Positions 34,411 to 41,652 of a stretch of DNA of 44,850 bases are shown here, piece after piece. Within the stretch, counting starts at the first letter, position 1. Each line of letters starts with the position of its first letter. Origin of the DNA: Corynebacterium sp. (GTDB lineage: Bacteria > Actinomycetota > Actinomycetes > Mycobacteriales > Mycobacteriaceae); the NCBI RefSeq assembly GCF_030530965.1, contig NZ_JAUMTY010000014.1:1-44850 (forward strand), read 5' to 3'. Position numbers and translations under genes: made by a program. The notes below the pieces were generated by a model. The model made no database searches and was not told the origin of the DNA. It was given only the letters and a program-made list of their open reading frames with translations.

Positions 34411-34716
34411 GTAGGTTCTGAGTAGGTGTTAAAACGAGCACCGATACTCGGCTGACCTCTCGTCGCCCAACGAGTTGCCGGTGATCGGTAGAGTCGCCCA
34501 TATACCATTATTTAATATCGGGCAGGCATATAGATCAATCGTACGGATCGACAACATAGCATGTAACCGCTGCCTCGTTATGTTGCACTCCACACAACCC
34601 TAGGATAGGTAACGCACTGAGCAGCGAATGCAGAAGAATGTTAGGTCCAACTATCTAGACCGTGACCAACTTTACCCTTATACTATGAACATTCAAACCG
34701 TCAAAGGATCTCTACT
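34411..34716. other. Intergenic region at the left edge of the AT-rich island
   Basis: No gene seen. There is a compound hairpin, CGGC (34449-34452) with GCCG (34477-34480) and inner CTCGT/ACGAG, which may end the upstream transcript though no T run follows. Further on CAACATA and TATGTTG form a wide dyad near 34551-34586. Base composition drops visibly across this stretch. Confidence 0.4.
34656..34684 (+). promoter_or_regulatory. Promoter of the repeat-protein gene
   Basis: TAGACC (34656-34661), 17 bases, then TATACT (34679-34684). A ribosome-binding site AAAGGA follows about 20 bases later and the ATG is at 34717, giving a short ordinary leader. Confidence 0.5.
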
Positions 34717-35253
34717 ATGTTTCCTAGGAACTTCCCTAAGCATCCGTCATCAGCTTTTAAGAAAGACAAAGCCACCGCGCTTGATGAAAAAGAATATATC
34801 GAAGAAATTCTGAAGATCCAAGCCGACAACGATCGGGTCACCATTACGCGTATATGGAATTGGTGGAGGGAAGACCAAGCTACCCGCGACGATTTCCCCA
34901 CCTACTTCAACAAACACCAGAACTTCCGCGAACACTACGGGATCTTCGCCATCAAAGAATGGCGAAAATTCTGGAAAGAAGATGAAGCTACCCGCGACGA
35001 TTTCCCCACCTACTTCAGCAAATGCCACGACCCTAGCAAATTCTACGCCCACATGGAGAGGGAAGACTGGTGGCAACGATGGAAAGAAGACGAGGCCTAC
35101 ACAGACGATTTCCCCAGCTACTTCAAAAAATACGAAGACACTCTAAAACACTACGAGGACCGCACGATAATGCAATTGTGGCACGAGTGGGAAAAGGACG
35201 AAGCCAACACAGCAACTTTCTTCGACTACTTCGAGAAAAACAAGCAATGGTAG
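34717..35253 (+). CDS. Tryptophan-rich 36-residue repeat protein, unknown family
   Basis: A 178-residue protein built of four repeats with an exact period of 36 residues. Each repeat contains W-K/R-E-D-E-A-T-R-D-D-F-P-T-Y-F, with the marker Trp at 50, 86, 122 and 158, preceded by a second Trp-rich segment (KEWRKFW, EDWWQRW, QLWHEW). A degenerate copy begins at Phe14 (FKKDKATALDE). The pattern of two amphipathic segments per repeat suggests an alpha-helical solenoid, highly charged, soluble, without signal peptide or membrane segment. A ribosome-binding site (AAAGGA) and promoter support expression. I recognise no family. It lies alone on the plus strand at the left of an AT-rich island that also encodes a nuclease and a membrane coiled-coil protein, all divergent or distant from it. 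Confidence 0.8.
   Translation: MFPRNFPKHPSSAFKKDKATALDEKEYIEEILKIQADNDRVTITRIWNWWREDQATRDDFPTYFNKHQNFREHYGIFAIKEWRKFWKEDEATRDDFPTYFSKCHDPSKFYAHMEREDWWQRWKEDEAYTDDFPSYFKKYEDTLKHYEDRTIMQLWHEWEKDEANTATFFDYFEKNKQW
34877..35017 (+). repeat. Exact 33-base direct repeat inside the repeat-protein gene
   Basis: The 33 bases at 34877-34909 recur unchanged at 34985-35017, 108 bases later, coding ATRDDFPTYF in both repeats. A shorter related copy (GACGATTTCCCCA) is at 35104. Identity at synonymous positions points to recent duplication or gene conversion. Confidence 0.9.
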
Positions 35254-36153
35254 CTACATACAAGAAAACAACAAGTTGTTTATCGCAGACGGCTAAAACA
35301 CTCAAATAACCGAAATACAACCTCATAAATAGGTATAACCTCTGTTACGTTAGGGCTTCCGACATACGCCAACACCGCATCCTGGAAAGTCAAAATGCTT
35401 CTCACGCCAGGACCACACTGGGCTAAATGGCGGAAATTGTGTGAGCATCGACTTCTCAGCAAAATGAGAAGCGCGGCGCTCGGTTGCAACCAGGAGTTGT
35501 GGTTGCATCAGCCTGTTTACCAGTGTGGCTGTCACTCCGCTTACCAAACTACTTGATTACTTGACCCTTTTCTCATTAGGTAGTGACGGTGCAAAAAATA
35601 GGTACTAACATCGTCCCCTCTAATCTTCCAGAGCAGGAACAACTCCGTTAAATATACAGACATTAATCCTCTACGAGAATCCAAACGGCCAAAAACAGGG
35701 CAACCCGGTCGTCGAACCCTACCCTGCGAGAAGTCCGCCACACGCACTTCCCTCGTTAAAATCACAAGCTTTTAGAGCGATCCGAAAAAACCGCTATTGA
35801 CGACGGAATACTCGGCTTTAACTCGGTCAGAAAGCCCCTGACGCTTCCCAAAAGTAACTCGTTCGCAAACGTTTCATCAGACACCATCACAGCCCACCAC
35901 AAACCAGTTCCGAAATAGTCACAAGAGCTTAAACAAATGAAGAACTATAGACATAGAAAACAAAGTGGAAACAAAACTCGACTAAGCGAGAAGCGAACAA
36001 GCAACCCGACCGACCGGGCTGCAACGACAACGCAATTGCCGACACGCCTTAAAAACTTAACGCATATACTCAACGTAATTATGCGAGCCTTAATGGTCAG
36101 AAATTATACGAGAGCCGAAACTGCTTAAAAAGTTACGCACGACAGACCGCCCC
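35254..36153. other. Non-coding stretch of the island
   Basis: Nine hundred bases without a convincing gene on either strand: the open frames present are short, lack ribosome-binding sites and show no coding pattern. It contains the dense dyads listed separately (35395-35507), a small compound dyad near 36000-36021 (GCA-CCCG with CGGG-TGC), and a long A/C-rich purine stretch around 35880-36110. It might be gene debris or hold an RNA gene. Confidence 0.4.
35395..35507. ncRNA. Candidate structured RNA: three consecutive hairpins
   Basis: Helix 1: ATGC (35395-35398) with GCAT (35445-35448), continuing TCAC/GTGA after a 3-base bulge and GCCA (35406-35409) with TGGC (35428-35431). Helix 2: CTTCTCA (35452-35458) with TGAGAAG (35465-35471). 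Helix 3: TGCAACCA (35485-35492) with TGGTTGCA (35500-35507). The three elements follow each other within 113 bases in a region with no gene. Strand and function are unknown; chance formation is possible. Confidence 0.25.
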
Positions 36154-37068
36154 CTACAAAGGATCGAGCTCGCTTAGTGTTTTGCCGTTCGCCTCGGACC
36201 GCCATGCGAGGGGTCCGCTCATATGGTAACCAGACACGAACTCAGCAGCCTGGGTAGGAGAGTCGAGAAGACAATCTTTGCTTAGAGTACGGTTTCCAGA
36301 AACCCCGTAGTGTTTCCGAAGCCTTTCAATCTTTTCGCTGCGAGTGGGGTCTTTTGTCTTTGCAATGGGACCAAACGTAGCGCCTTTATAAACCACAAAG
36401 CCTTCTGGTACACGCTGACCAAACGCCCCATAATTCGAACTAGACAAAATCAGCTTCTCGCTGCCTACTCCAACTTCCAAGGATTCACTCGCATCATCCA
36501 CAGTCTCAAGGAAATTATAGCCCAACAATGGCAAAAGCAGTTTAACTTCAGCTAAGAAACTAGACTCTAAATACCACTTTTCACCTTGCGAAGCATTATC
36601 GTTATTCCCATCGTTGCCATTATTAACCATATACCGTCGGGCATCCCGGGCTTGCTTAATAAGTCGCCTTTCTGCGTAATTAAGAGAACCTTCGGACATT
36701 CTAAAAGACGGCTGTATATCAAAGGCAACAATTACATGAGTCCAAAAATCCTTATCTTTATTGTGGGAATGTCTGTTAATTCTTTGCGTAAAAGATTTAC
36801 CCGTAGACCCGGTGGTGACTTGCCCAATGTAAACTTCATTTCGGAAATCTAGTTCCGCCGGAGAACTTTTTGACTCATATGGACCGATGAGGAAATACAC
36901 GCCAGGGTTGTTAATGAAGTCGTAACTCTGCATCCGCTTCACATCATCCCGCGGAGTTACATACATAACCGTATTTCTGTACTCCAGCTGAGCTTTTATG
37001 CGCCCTTTTGGTCTACCATCCAAAAGATCAATTATAGCTCTGGGGTACTCAGCCGACTGTCCGATCAT
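36154..37068 (-). CDS. GIY-YIG nuclease-family protein with DUF4357-like C-terminus
   Basis: A 304-residue protein. The middle holds a GIY-YIG domain: NNPGVYFLIGPYES (GVY at 56-58), then EVYIGQVTTG (YIG at 80-82), catalytic-type Arg96 in FTQRINRHSH and the metal-binding Glu133 in LNYAERRLIKQA. All key residues are present, so it should be an active nuclease. After a Asn/Gly/Asp linker (149-162) comes a second region, and residues 245-300 resemble DUF4357: RLRKHYG, LLDSPTQAAEFVSGYHMSGPLAWR and NGKTLSEL. Proteins with this pairing are common on mobile DNA and near restriction genes, but the exact target is not known. The start is ATG 37068; no strong ribosome-binding site is seen. The AT-rich codon use differs from the neighbouring core genes. 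Confidence 0.82.
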   Translation of the reverse strand: MIGQSAEYPRAIIDLLDGRPKGRIKAQLEYRNTVMYVTPRDDVKRMQSYDFINNPGVYFLIGPYESKSSPAELDFRNEVYIGQVTTGSTGKSFTQRINRHSHNKDKDFWTHVIVAFDIQPSFRMSEGSLNYAERRLIKQARDARRYMVNNGNDGNNDNASQGEKWYLESSFLAEVKLLLPLLGYNFLETVDDASESLEVGVGSEKLILSSSNYGAFGQRVPEGFVVYKGATFGPIAKTKDPTRSEKIERLRKHYGVSGNRTLSKDCLLDSPTQAAEFVSGYHMSGPLAWRSEANGKTLSELDPL

Positions 37069-37423
37069 CTACCTCAACTCCTGTCAAGATCGAGTATATA
37101 AATATCTTAATGCGATTTCTATCATTTTAAAAGAACCATTAAAAATAAGCTGGGTAATTTACCCCCAGAGAGGGTGTAGCACTATAAGCTAGATAATCTA
37201 TCACCTTGGGGAAACCTTTCCGCGTCGCACACCTCCAAGCTCTAAACAATAATTCGTAAACATATTCTTTTAAAATTGCCACCATTCGAAACTAGTCAAG
37301 GTCAGGATTCCTGGTGGTTTATATAAAAATTATAATCCAGAGAACGGTTTAATATGGCAATAAACAAATCTCAACGACTCGCGTTAGTATTATCGACAAA
37401 GCTGGTCCGGTTTTTCTTTTTTA
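37069..37423. other. AT-rich gap between the coiled-coil gene and the GIY-YIG gene
   Basis: No gene seen. It holds the palindrome GGGTAATTTACCC (near 37150-37163), about 85 bases upstream of the nuclease start, a possible operator, and the AT palindrome TATAAAAATTATA near the end of the coiled-coil gene. Several -10-like AT boxes exist, none decisive. Confidence 0.35.
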
Positions 37424-38671
37424 TTATAGACTGCGGATCCCATTGTTTTGAAGACCCTCTCGGGATAAGTTCATCCAATACTTATACCTGGCGGGCATTT
37501 GGTCATTCAATTGATACTCATTTAGCCTCGGCAATTCAGCGTACGCAGGAGCGACTTTTTCGGGAGATTTCAGCATCCTCGTTATTCCAACAAATTGTTC
37601 TCGCGTCGGTACGGATGCCCAGTCGCTTTCCCAACCTGACTTCTCCCTATCAACCCCAACCTTCCGGTCAATTTTTTTATGAAGATCAGAACGCGCTTTT
37701 CTCTCCTGCTGTTCCCATTGCTTCTCTAGATTATTATTGAAGTTTTTTACATACTTCCTTTGATTTTTATATTTCTGAAGAAGCTTTTCCGTCTGGGCAT
37801 TATATTCGGCTTGGTTATTATCTGCAGCTACTTTCTTATTTATAAAACCACATAGCACAGCTACCACAATCACGATAAGTAGTAGTAACCACGATAACCC
37901 ATTATGAAGGCGGGAGCCCCACCATCCATCCGTTATAGAGTTAAGCACTGTAGACATGACCAATAGCGCGATGGCTACTAGGATCCCTCCAATAATCGCC
38001 GCTTTCCAGAATGCCCCCAGGTAATCTACGTTTTCACCATCATACGGTTTGATCTTTGGTCGTTGAGGTTCTTCTTTTAGTTGTGGCTTGGGGTAAAACT
38101 GTCCGGTTTCTTTAGCGTTTGGTAGCCACCCTTCCCCTTCCCAATTCTTTGGGTCTCCTAATTCTTCCTGTTCAGCTTGTTTTACCAATCTAACCCACGT
38201 CTTAGTGAGCTCTTCGTATCCCAAATTCCAATCTCGGGCCGCAGGTATCCACTGTTGAGAGAAATACCGTCCAGCTTCTGTCCCGTCGCGCCACATGGCG
38301 TAATCAAGTTGGTTCAAGCGTTCTACTTTTTCCTCTAATAGTTTAAATTTTTCGTTTTGTTTCTTCTCATACTCTTTTATTTTATCTTCACAGCGTTGAT
38401 CTGTTTTTCCCAGAGCTATATTAACATCGTTGAAGGTTTTCTTTTGACTTTCCCTCACTTCACTTTTTGCTTCCTCCACCTCTCGCCGCAGACGTGTGCA
38501 ATTAGCCTCGAGAGAACTTGACTCACGTGTAACCTCTTGTCTTAGCGCTTTGATCTTTTTCTCAAAGTCTGCGCTTTGGTTAGTTTGCAGCTTTTCGATT
38601 TGTTCAATTTTTTCTTCATGCTCTTTGAAAGATTTTTTTATCTCTTCAGGGATTTCATTCGTCTCAGTCAT
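37424..38671 (-). CDS. Coiled-coil protein with two central membrane helices, unknown function
   Basis: A 415-residue protein in four parts. Residues 8-120 are a long charged heptad-rich coiled coil (Glu/Lys/Gln, with EEVERLNQL-like ends). Residues 125-215 are a Trp/Pro-rich soluble region. Residues 222-244 (FWKAAIIGGILVAIALLVMSTVL) and 258-277 (LSWLLLLIVIVVAVLCGFI) are membrane helices joined by a short TDGWWGSRLHNG loop, so both soluble halves face the cytoplasm. Residues 285-335 form a second coiled coil, followed by a mixed C-terminal 80 residues. I recognise no family. The weak ribosome-binding site is AAGAAAG. The gene starts 22 bases after the pabC stop on the same strand and could be read from that promoter, while its composition resembles the island. 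Confidence 0.75.
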   Translation of the reverse strand: MTETNEIPEEIKKSFKEHEEKIEQIEKLQTNQSADFEKKIKALRQEVTRESSSLEANCTRLRREVEEAKSEVRESQKKTFNDVNIALGKTDQRCEDKIKEYEKKQNEKFKLLEEKVERLNQLDYAMWRDGTEAGRYFSQQWIPAARDWNLGYEELTKTWVRLVKQAEQEELGDPKNWEGEGWLPNAKETGQFYPKPQLKEEPQRPKIKPYDGENVDYLGAFWKAAIIGGILVAIALLVMSTVLNSITDGWWGSRLHNGLSWLLLLIVIVVAVLCGFINKKVAADNNQAEYNAQTEKLLQKYKNQRKYVKNFNNNLEKQWEQQERKARSDLHKKIDRKVGVDREKSGWESDWASVPTREQFVGITRMLKSPEKVAPAYAELPRLNEYQLNDQMPARYKYWMNLSREGLQNNGIRSL

Positions 38672-38692
38672 TTTTCTTTCTTTTCATACTGG

Positions 38693-39643
38693 TTATCTTT
38701 TATCGATCGCCTGCTCGGCAATCTCCTCAACCTCATCCGCTGTATCCGGCCGATCAAATTCGAACCCATCCAGACTCAGCACCCTCGCAGCAACCCGTAC
38801 CGAGGACACCAACCACACACCATCAGCCGCTTTAAGGTCGTCAAGCGTAAGACGCCGCTCCTCACACTCCCAACCACGCTCGCGCGCAATTCCAAACATC
38901 GACGCTTGCGTCGTACCTGCGAGAATCCCCGCGTCCGTCTTCGGCGTCATCATGCGACGATCAGACACCGCGATCACAGTGGACGTCGGCCCCTCCAACA
39001 CGGCACCGTCGTCGGAAATGAAAATGACGTCGTCAAAGTCATGCTCATGGGCGTAGCGCAAGGCCGCCATATTCGCTGCATATGAGAGGGTCTTCGCGCC
39101 GATCAATGCCCATGGTGATCGCTCCGACAAATCCAAGCGGAACCCTCGCTCCGCGGACATCACTTTGACCCCCTCGCGACGGCCACGCTCAACCTCCTCC
39201 GACATCGGCGCCACCGTAATCCATCCCGTCGGCCGACCCGTCGACTCACGGCCACGAGACAACACCCACCGCAGGCCACAATCACGATCTGCTAGCTCCG
39301 GGTACTGCTTCTTCCACTCCTCCACGGCTAAGTCCGTCGCGCGGCCCCACAAATCCAGGTCCGGCTCCGGCAACCCCAACATCGCGGCAGAACGACGGAA
39401 CCGCTTCGCATGCCGGTCCAGATTCCGCACACTTCCACCGCGGAGCATCAGCGTCTCAAAAATACCGTCGCCACGAACCGCAGCAAGGTCGTCGGCAAAT
39501 AATAGTGGCTGGGACGAATCATGGACACGGGGCTCGCGCCCGACCGAATCCAAACCTGCGTGCAACACAGAGACAACGAGGAGTGGGTTCGTGCCCGGCG
39601 ACTGGGGCGACAACGGCGGAAGCACAGATGAAGCAGAAGACAT
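38693..39643 (-). CDS. pabC: Aminodeoxychorismate lyase / class IV aminotransferase
   Basis: A 316-residue PLP enzyme of fold type IV. It converts 4-amino-4-deoxychorismate to p-aminobenzoate and pyruvate for folate synthesis, or acts as a D-amino-acid or branched-chain aminotransferase; families overlap. Evidence includes LFADDLAAVRGDGIFETLMLRGG near 48-70, the PLP lysine Lys184 in ALIGAKTLSYAANMAALRYA, FISDDGAVLEGPTSTVIAV and AGTTQASMFGIARERGW. ATG 39643 was chosen because TACAAT lies six bases upstream (leaderless) although the frame is open for 99 more codons. It is divergent from ygfZ, as in mycobacteria (Rv0812/Rv0811c), which favours the folate-related assignment. Confidence 0.82.
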   Translation of the reverse strand: MSSASSVLPPLSPQSPGTNPLLVVSVLHAGLDSVGREPRVHDSSQPLLFADDLAAVRGDGIFETLMLRGGSVRNLDRHAKRFRRSAAMLGLPEPDLDLWGRATDLAVEEWKKQYPELADRDCGLRWVLSRGRESTGRPTGWITVAPMSEEVERGRREGVKVMSAERGFRLDLSERSPWALIGAKTLSYAANMAALRYAHEHDFDDVIFISDDGAVLEGPTSTVIAVSDRRMMTPKTDAGILAGTTQASMFGIARERGWECEERRLTLDDLKAADGVWLVSSVRVAARVLSLDGFEFDRPDTADEVEEIAEQAIDKR

Positions 39644-39649
39644 ATCCGT

Positions 39650-39655
39650 ATTGTA
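39650..39655 (-). promoter_or_regulatory. -10 box of pabC
   Basis: TACAAT on the minus strand, six bases before the ATG at 39643, implying a leaderless message. The -35 region is not obvious. Confidence 0.5.
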
Positions 39656-39714
39656 TGACGCCCCTGGGACATAACTGCGGCGAAACGTTTCATGATAACC
39701 ACCACATTCCCGGC

Positions 39715-39720
39715 TACACT
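39715..39720 (+). promoter_or_regulatory. -10 box of ygfZ
   Basis: TACACT, followed by GGCACTC and GTG at 39728. The sequence TACACTGGCAC is shared with the dusB promoter, where the GTG start lies at nearly the same distance. No good -35 match. Confidence 0.5.
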
Positions 39721-39727
39721 GGCACTC

Positions 39728-41038
39728 GTGGCCACCCGCGAAACTTCGAACACCAGCAAGACCCCCGGAGAAACGCCCACTCCCACGACGTATCAGAGCC
39801 CGCTTCTCGACGCCATCGACGGAGCCGCCGACGCGCCCGACGGGCACCAACAACATGGTGTGGCCTGGCATTATGGAAACCCTCTTGGTGAACAGCGGGC
39901 ATTTGAGCGCACTGCGGGGGCCGTCGACAGATCCCATCAACGGGTGCTCCAGATCAGCGGAGCGGATACGCTAACGTGGCTGAACTCGCTCATCAGCCAG
40001 AAAATTGATGCGCTGGATCCTGGCTCGACCACTCACGGGCTAATCTTGGACGCAAAGGGGCACATCGAACACGCGTTCACTATCGTGCGGCCTAAAGCGT
40101 CTTCGCCGGACCGTGACGACGAACCCAGCGTCTACCTGATCTCCGGACCAGAGACTTTCGACGCTCTTCAGACGTATCTGACGCAAATGGTCTTTTGGTC
40201 CGCAGTCAGTGTCCACGAAGCAGACCTTGCCCTCATTACCGTGATGGGCCCGGACACGTCGACAGTTATGGCAAAGACCTTCGGTGGCCATCGCGCTCCG
40301 AGCACGCCGGCGACCACGCGTCAGCCCGATACGCTTCCCGAAGGAACAATTACATTCACCGATTCCCTCGTCGGCACTGAAGATTCTGTCCATCTCTTGG
40401 TACCCAGGCCTTCGCTGACCGACGCTTTCACAGCGCTCATCAACACGGGCGCGAAACCCACCGGGCTCATGGCCTACGAAGCGGAACGCGTCAAAGCGGT
40501 CATACCGGAGGTACACGCTGACCTTGACGATCGCACGGTGCCGCACGAAATAGAAGCCTTTATCGGAACCCCCGCCAGCGCGCCGACCCAGCGAGCAACC
40601 GTCGACGATGGGCCCACGACCTCCTATGTTCACCTGAACAAGGGGTGCTATCGCGGGCAAGAGACGGTATCGCGGATCCAAAACCTCGGGCGACCGCCCC
40701 GGCTCCTGGTCAAACTTCAAGTCGACGGTTACTCTGCCCGGCGACCCGAACCGGGTGAGGCTATTACCTCTGGGAAACGGAAGGTCGGCCGAATCGGAAC
40801 CGTCGTTGACGACTGCGACGAAGGACCTATCGCGCTGGGGCTCGTCAAGCGGAGCATCGTCGAAAAAGCAATTGCTGGTGGCACGACCGGTGGGGCACAG
40901 TCTTCATCAGCCACACAAACGAACGCCTTAGAGGTCGACGGCACAACGCTCGCCATCGATCCCGACACCACTCACCTGGACGAGACCCCCAAAGCCGGAC
41001 GACAAGCCGTCGACAAGCTGCGCGGGAAAACGCGCTAA
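39728..41038 (+). CDS. ygfZ: Folate-binding Fe-S assembly factor YgfZ
   Basis: A 436-residue protein of the GcvT-like YgfZ family, which uses tetrahydrofolate and helps repair or mature iron-sulfur enzymes. The fold opens with HGVAWHYGNPLGEQRAFERTAGAVDRSHQRVLQISGADTLTWLNSL. The diagnostic motif KGCYRGQET lies near residue 305, followed by PPRLLVKLQVDG. It has a variable acidic N-terminus and a C-terminal extension of about 60 residues rich in Thr and Ser. An ATG 12 codons upstream (39692) is in frame, but it lies before the -10 box TACACT; GTG 39728 fits a leaderless start and is preferred. It is divergent from pabC. Confidence 0.88.
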   Translation: MATRETSNTSKTPGETPTPTTYQSPLLDAIDGAADAPDGHQQHGVAWHYGNPLGEQRAFERTAGAVDRSHQRVLQISGADTLTWLNSLISQKIDALDPGSTTHGLILDAKGHIEHAFTIVRPKASSPDRDDEPSVYLISGPETFDALQTYLTQMVFWSAVSVHEADLALITVMGPDTSTVMAKTFGGHRAPSTPATTRQPDTLPEGTITFTDSLVGTEDSVHLLVPRPSLTDAFTALINTGAKPTGLMAYEAERVKAVIPEVHADLDDRTVPHEIEAFIGTPASAPTQRATVDDGPTTSYVHLNKGCYRGQETVSRIQNLGRPPRLLVKLQVDGYSARRPEPGEAITSGKRKVGRIGTVVDDCDEGPIALGLVKRSIVEKAIAGGTTGGAQSSSATQTNALEVDGTTLAIDPDTTHLDETPKAGRQAVDKLRGKTR

Positions 41039-41259
41039 CTGAAACGCGCTAAGCCGATCGCCCTCAATCGGCCGACCCGCACACGCCCCGGTACACCAGA
41101 CTAGGAGCGCCCCCATCCCTTCACGCTCCGGGCACCTACCCCGAATTTTTGGTCAATAAGGGGCCTGTGCGCTGCAACAACGGCGCAATTCGGCGACATA
41201 GCGTCCCCCTATGCAGAATTTTTCGTTCAGAACCGGTAGGGTATGGGCAGGAAGAAACT

Positions 41260-41391
41260 ATGAACTCGTCATGGGCCGGCGCAGGATTACCGCACCGGCC
41301 CGCTAACCCAAGGGGGTCAGACCATGGGTCGCGGCCGCGCCAAGGCAAAGCAAGCCAAGGTAGCACGTCAGTTGAAGTACAACTCACCTGA
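41260..41391 (+). CDS. Possible upstream ORF overlapping DUF3073
   Basis: ATG 41260 has a good AGGAAG site (41249-41254, five bases away) and opens a 43-codon frame, MNSSWAGAGLPHRP onward, that overlaps the DUF3073 start out of frame and ends at 41391. The peptide itself has no recognised features; if translated it would pass through the leader hairpin and affect DUF3073 initiation. Confidence 0.2.
   Translation: MNSSWAGAGLPHRPANPRGSDHGSRPRQGKASQGSTSVEVQLT
41273..41301 (+). promoter_or_regulatory. Leader hairpin before DUF3073
   Basis: GGGCCGG (41273-41279) pairs with CCGGCCC (41295-41301), with a C/A mismatch and a further GC/GC pair inside. It lies nine bases before the ribosome-binding site (AAGGGGG) of DUF3073 and could tune its translation. 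Confidence 0.5.
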
Positions 41392-41506
41392 GATGGACCT
41401 CGAGCGCCTCCAGCGTGAACTGACCGGACAACGGGAAGAAGAAGACTCCCACGACAAGTGGGATCGTTGGGCAGAAGACGAGCCCGACGAAGACGACTGG
41501 CGCTAA
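41324..41506 (+). CDS. DUF3073 family small protein
   Basis: A 60-residue protein beginning MGRGRAKAKQAKVARQLKY, then SPEMDLERLQREL and ending in a very acidic tail (EDEPDEDDW). This basic-head, acidic-tail layout is the DUF3073 family of actinobacteria, found next to purM (Rv0810c in mycobacteria). Function is unknown; the basic start might touch nucleic acid. The start has AAGGGGG at the right distance. A hairpin and a possible overlapping upstream ORF precede it, so its translation may be regulated. A hairpin with an ATTTT tail follows. Confidence 0.88.
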   Translation: MGRGRAKAKQAKVARQLKYNSPEMDLERLQRELTGQREEEDSHDKWDRWAEDEPDEDDWR

Positions 41507-41576
41507 CTACCACTGGGGGCGTCTTCCTGGGCACACCCAGTACACCTCACCCCCGGAACAACCCAACGAAAACCCA

Positions 41577-41607
41577 GGCCAGCGCGGCATAGCTGAGCTG
41601 GCCATTT
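41577..41607 (+). terminator. Terminator after DUF3073
   Basis: GGCCAGC (41577-41583) pairs with GCTGGCC (41597-41603), followed by ATTTT. It lies 70 bases after the DUF3073 stop and faces the convergent purM. Confidence 0.6.
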
Positions 41608-41652
41608 TCGTATGCCCAGAGGGCAGGGCACGCTTCCCCGGTTTACCAGGTC

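Noticed and set aside
35541..36128. Short open frames on both strands (74 codons at 35541-35765 minus; 63 codons at 35937-36128 plus)
   Set aside because: No ribosome-binding site, no recognisable motif and an amino-acid make-up typical of translated non-coding DNA.
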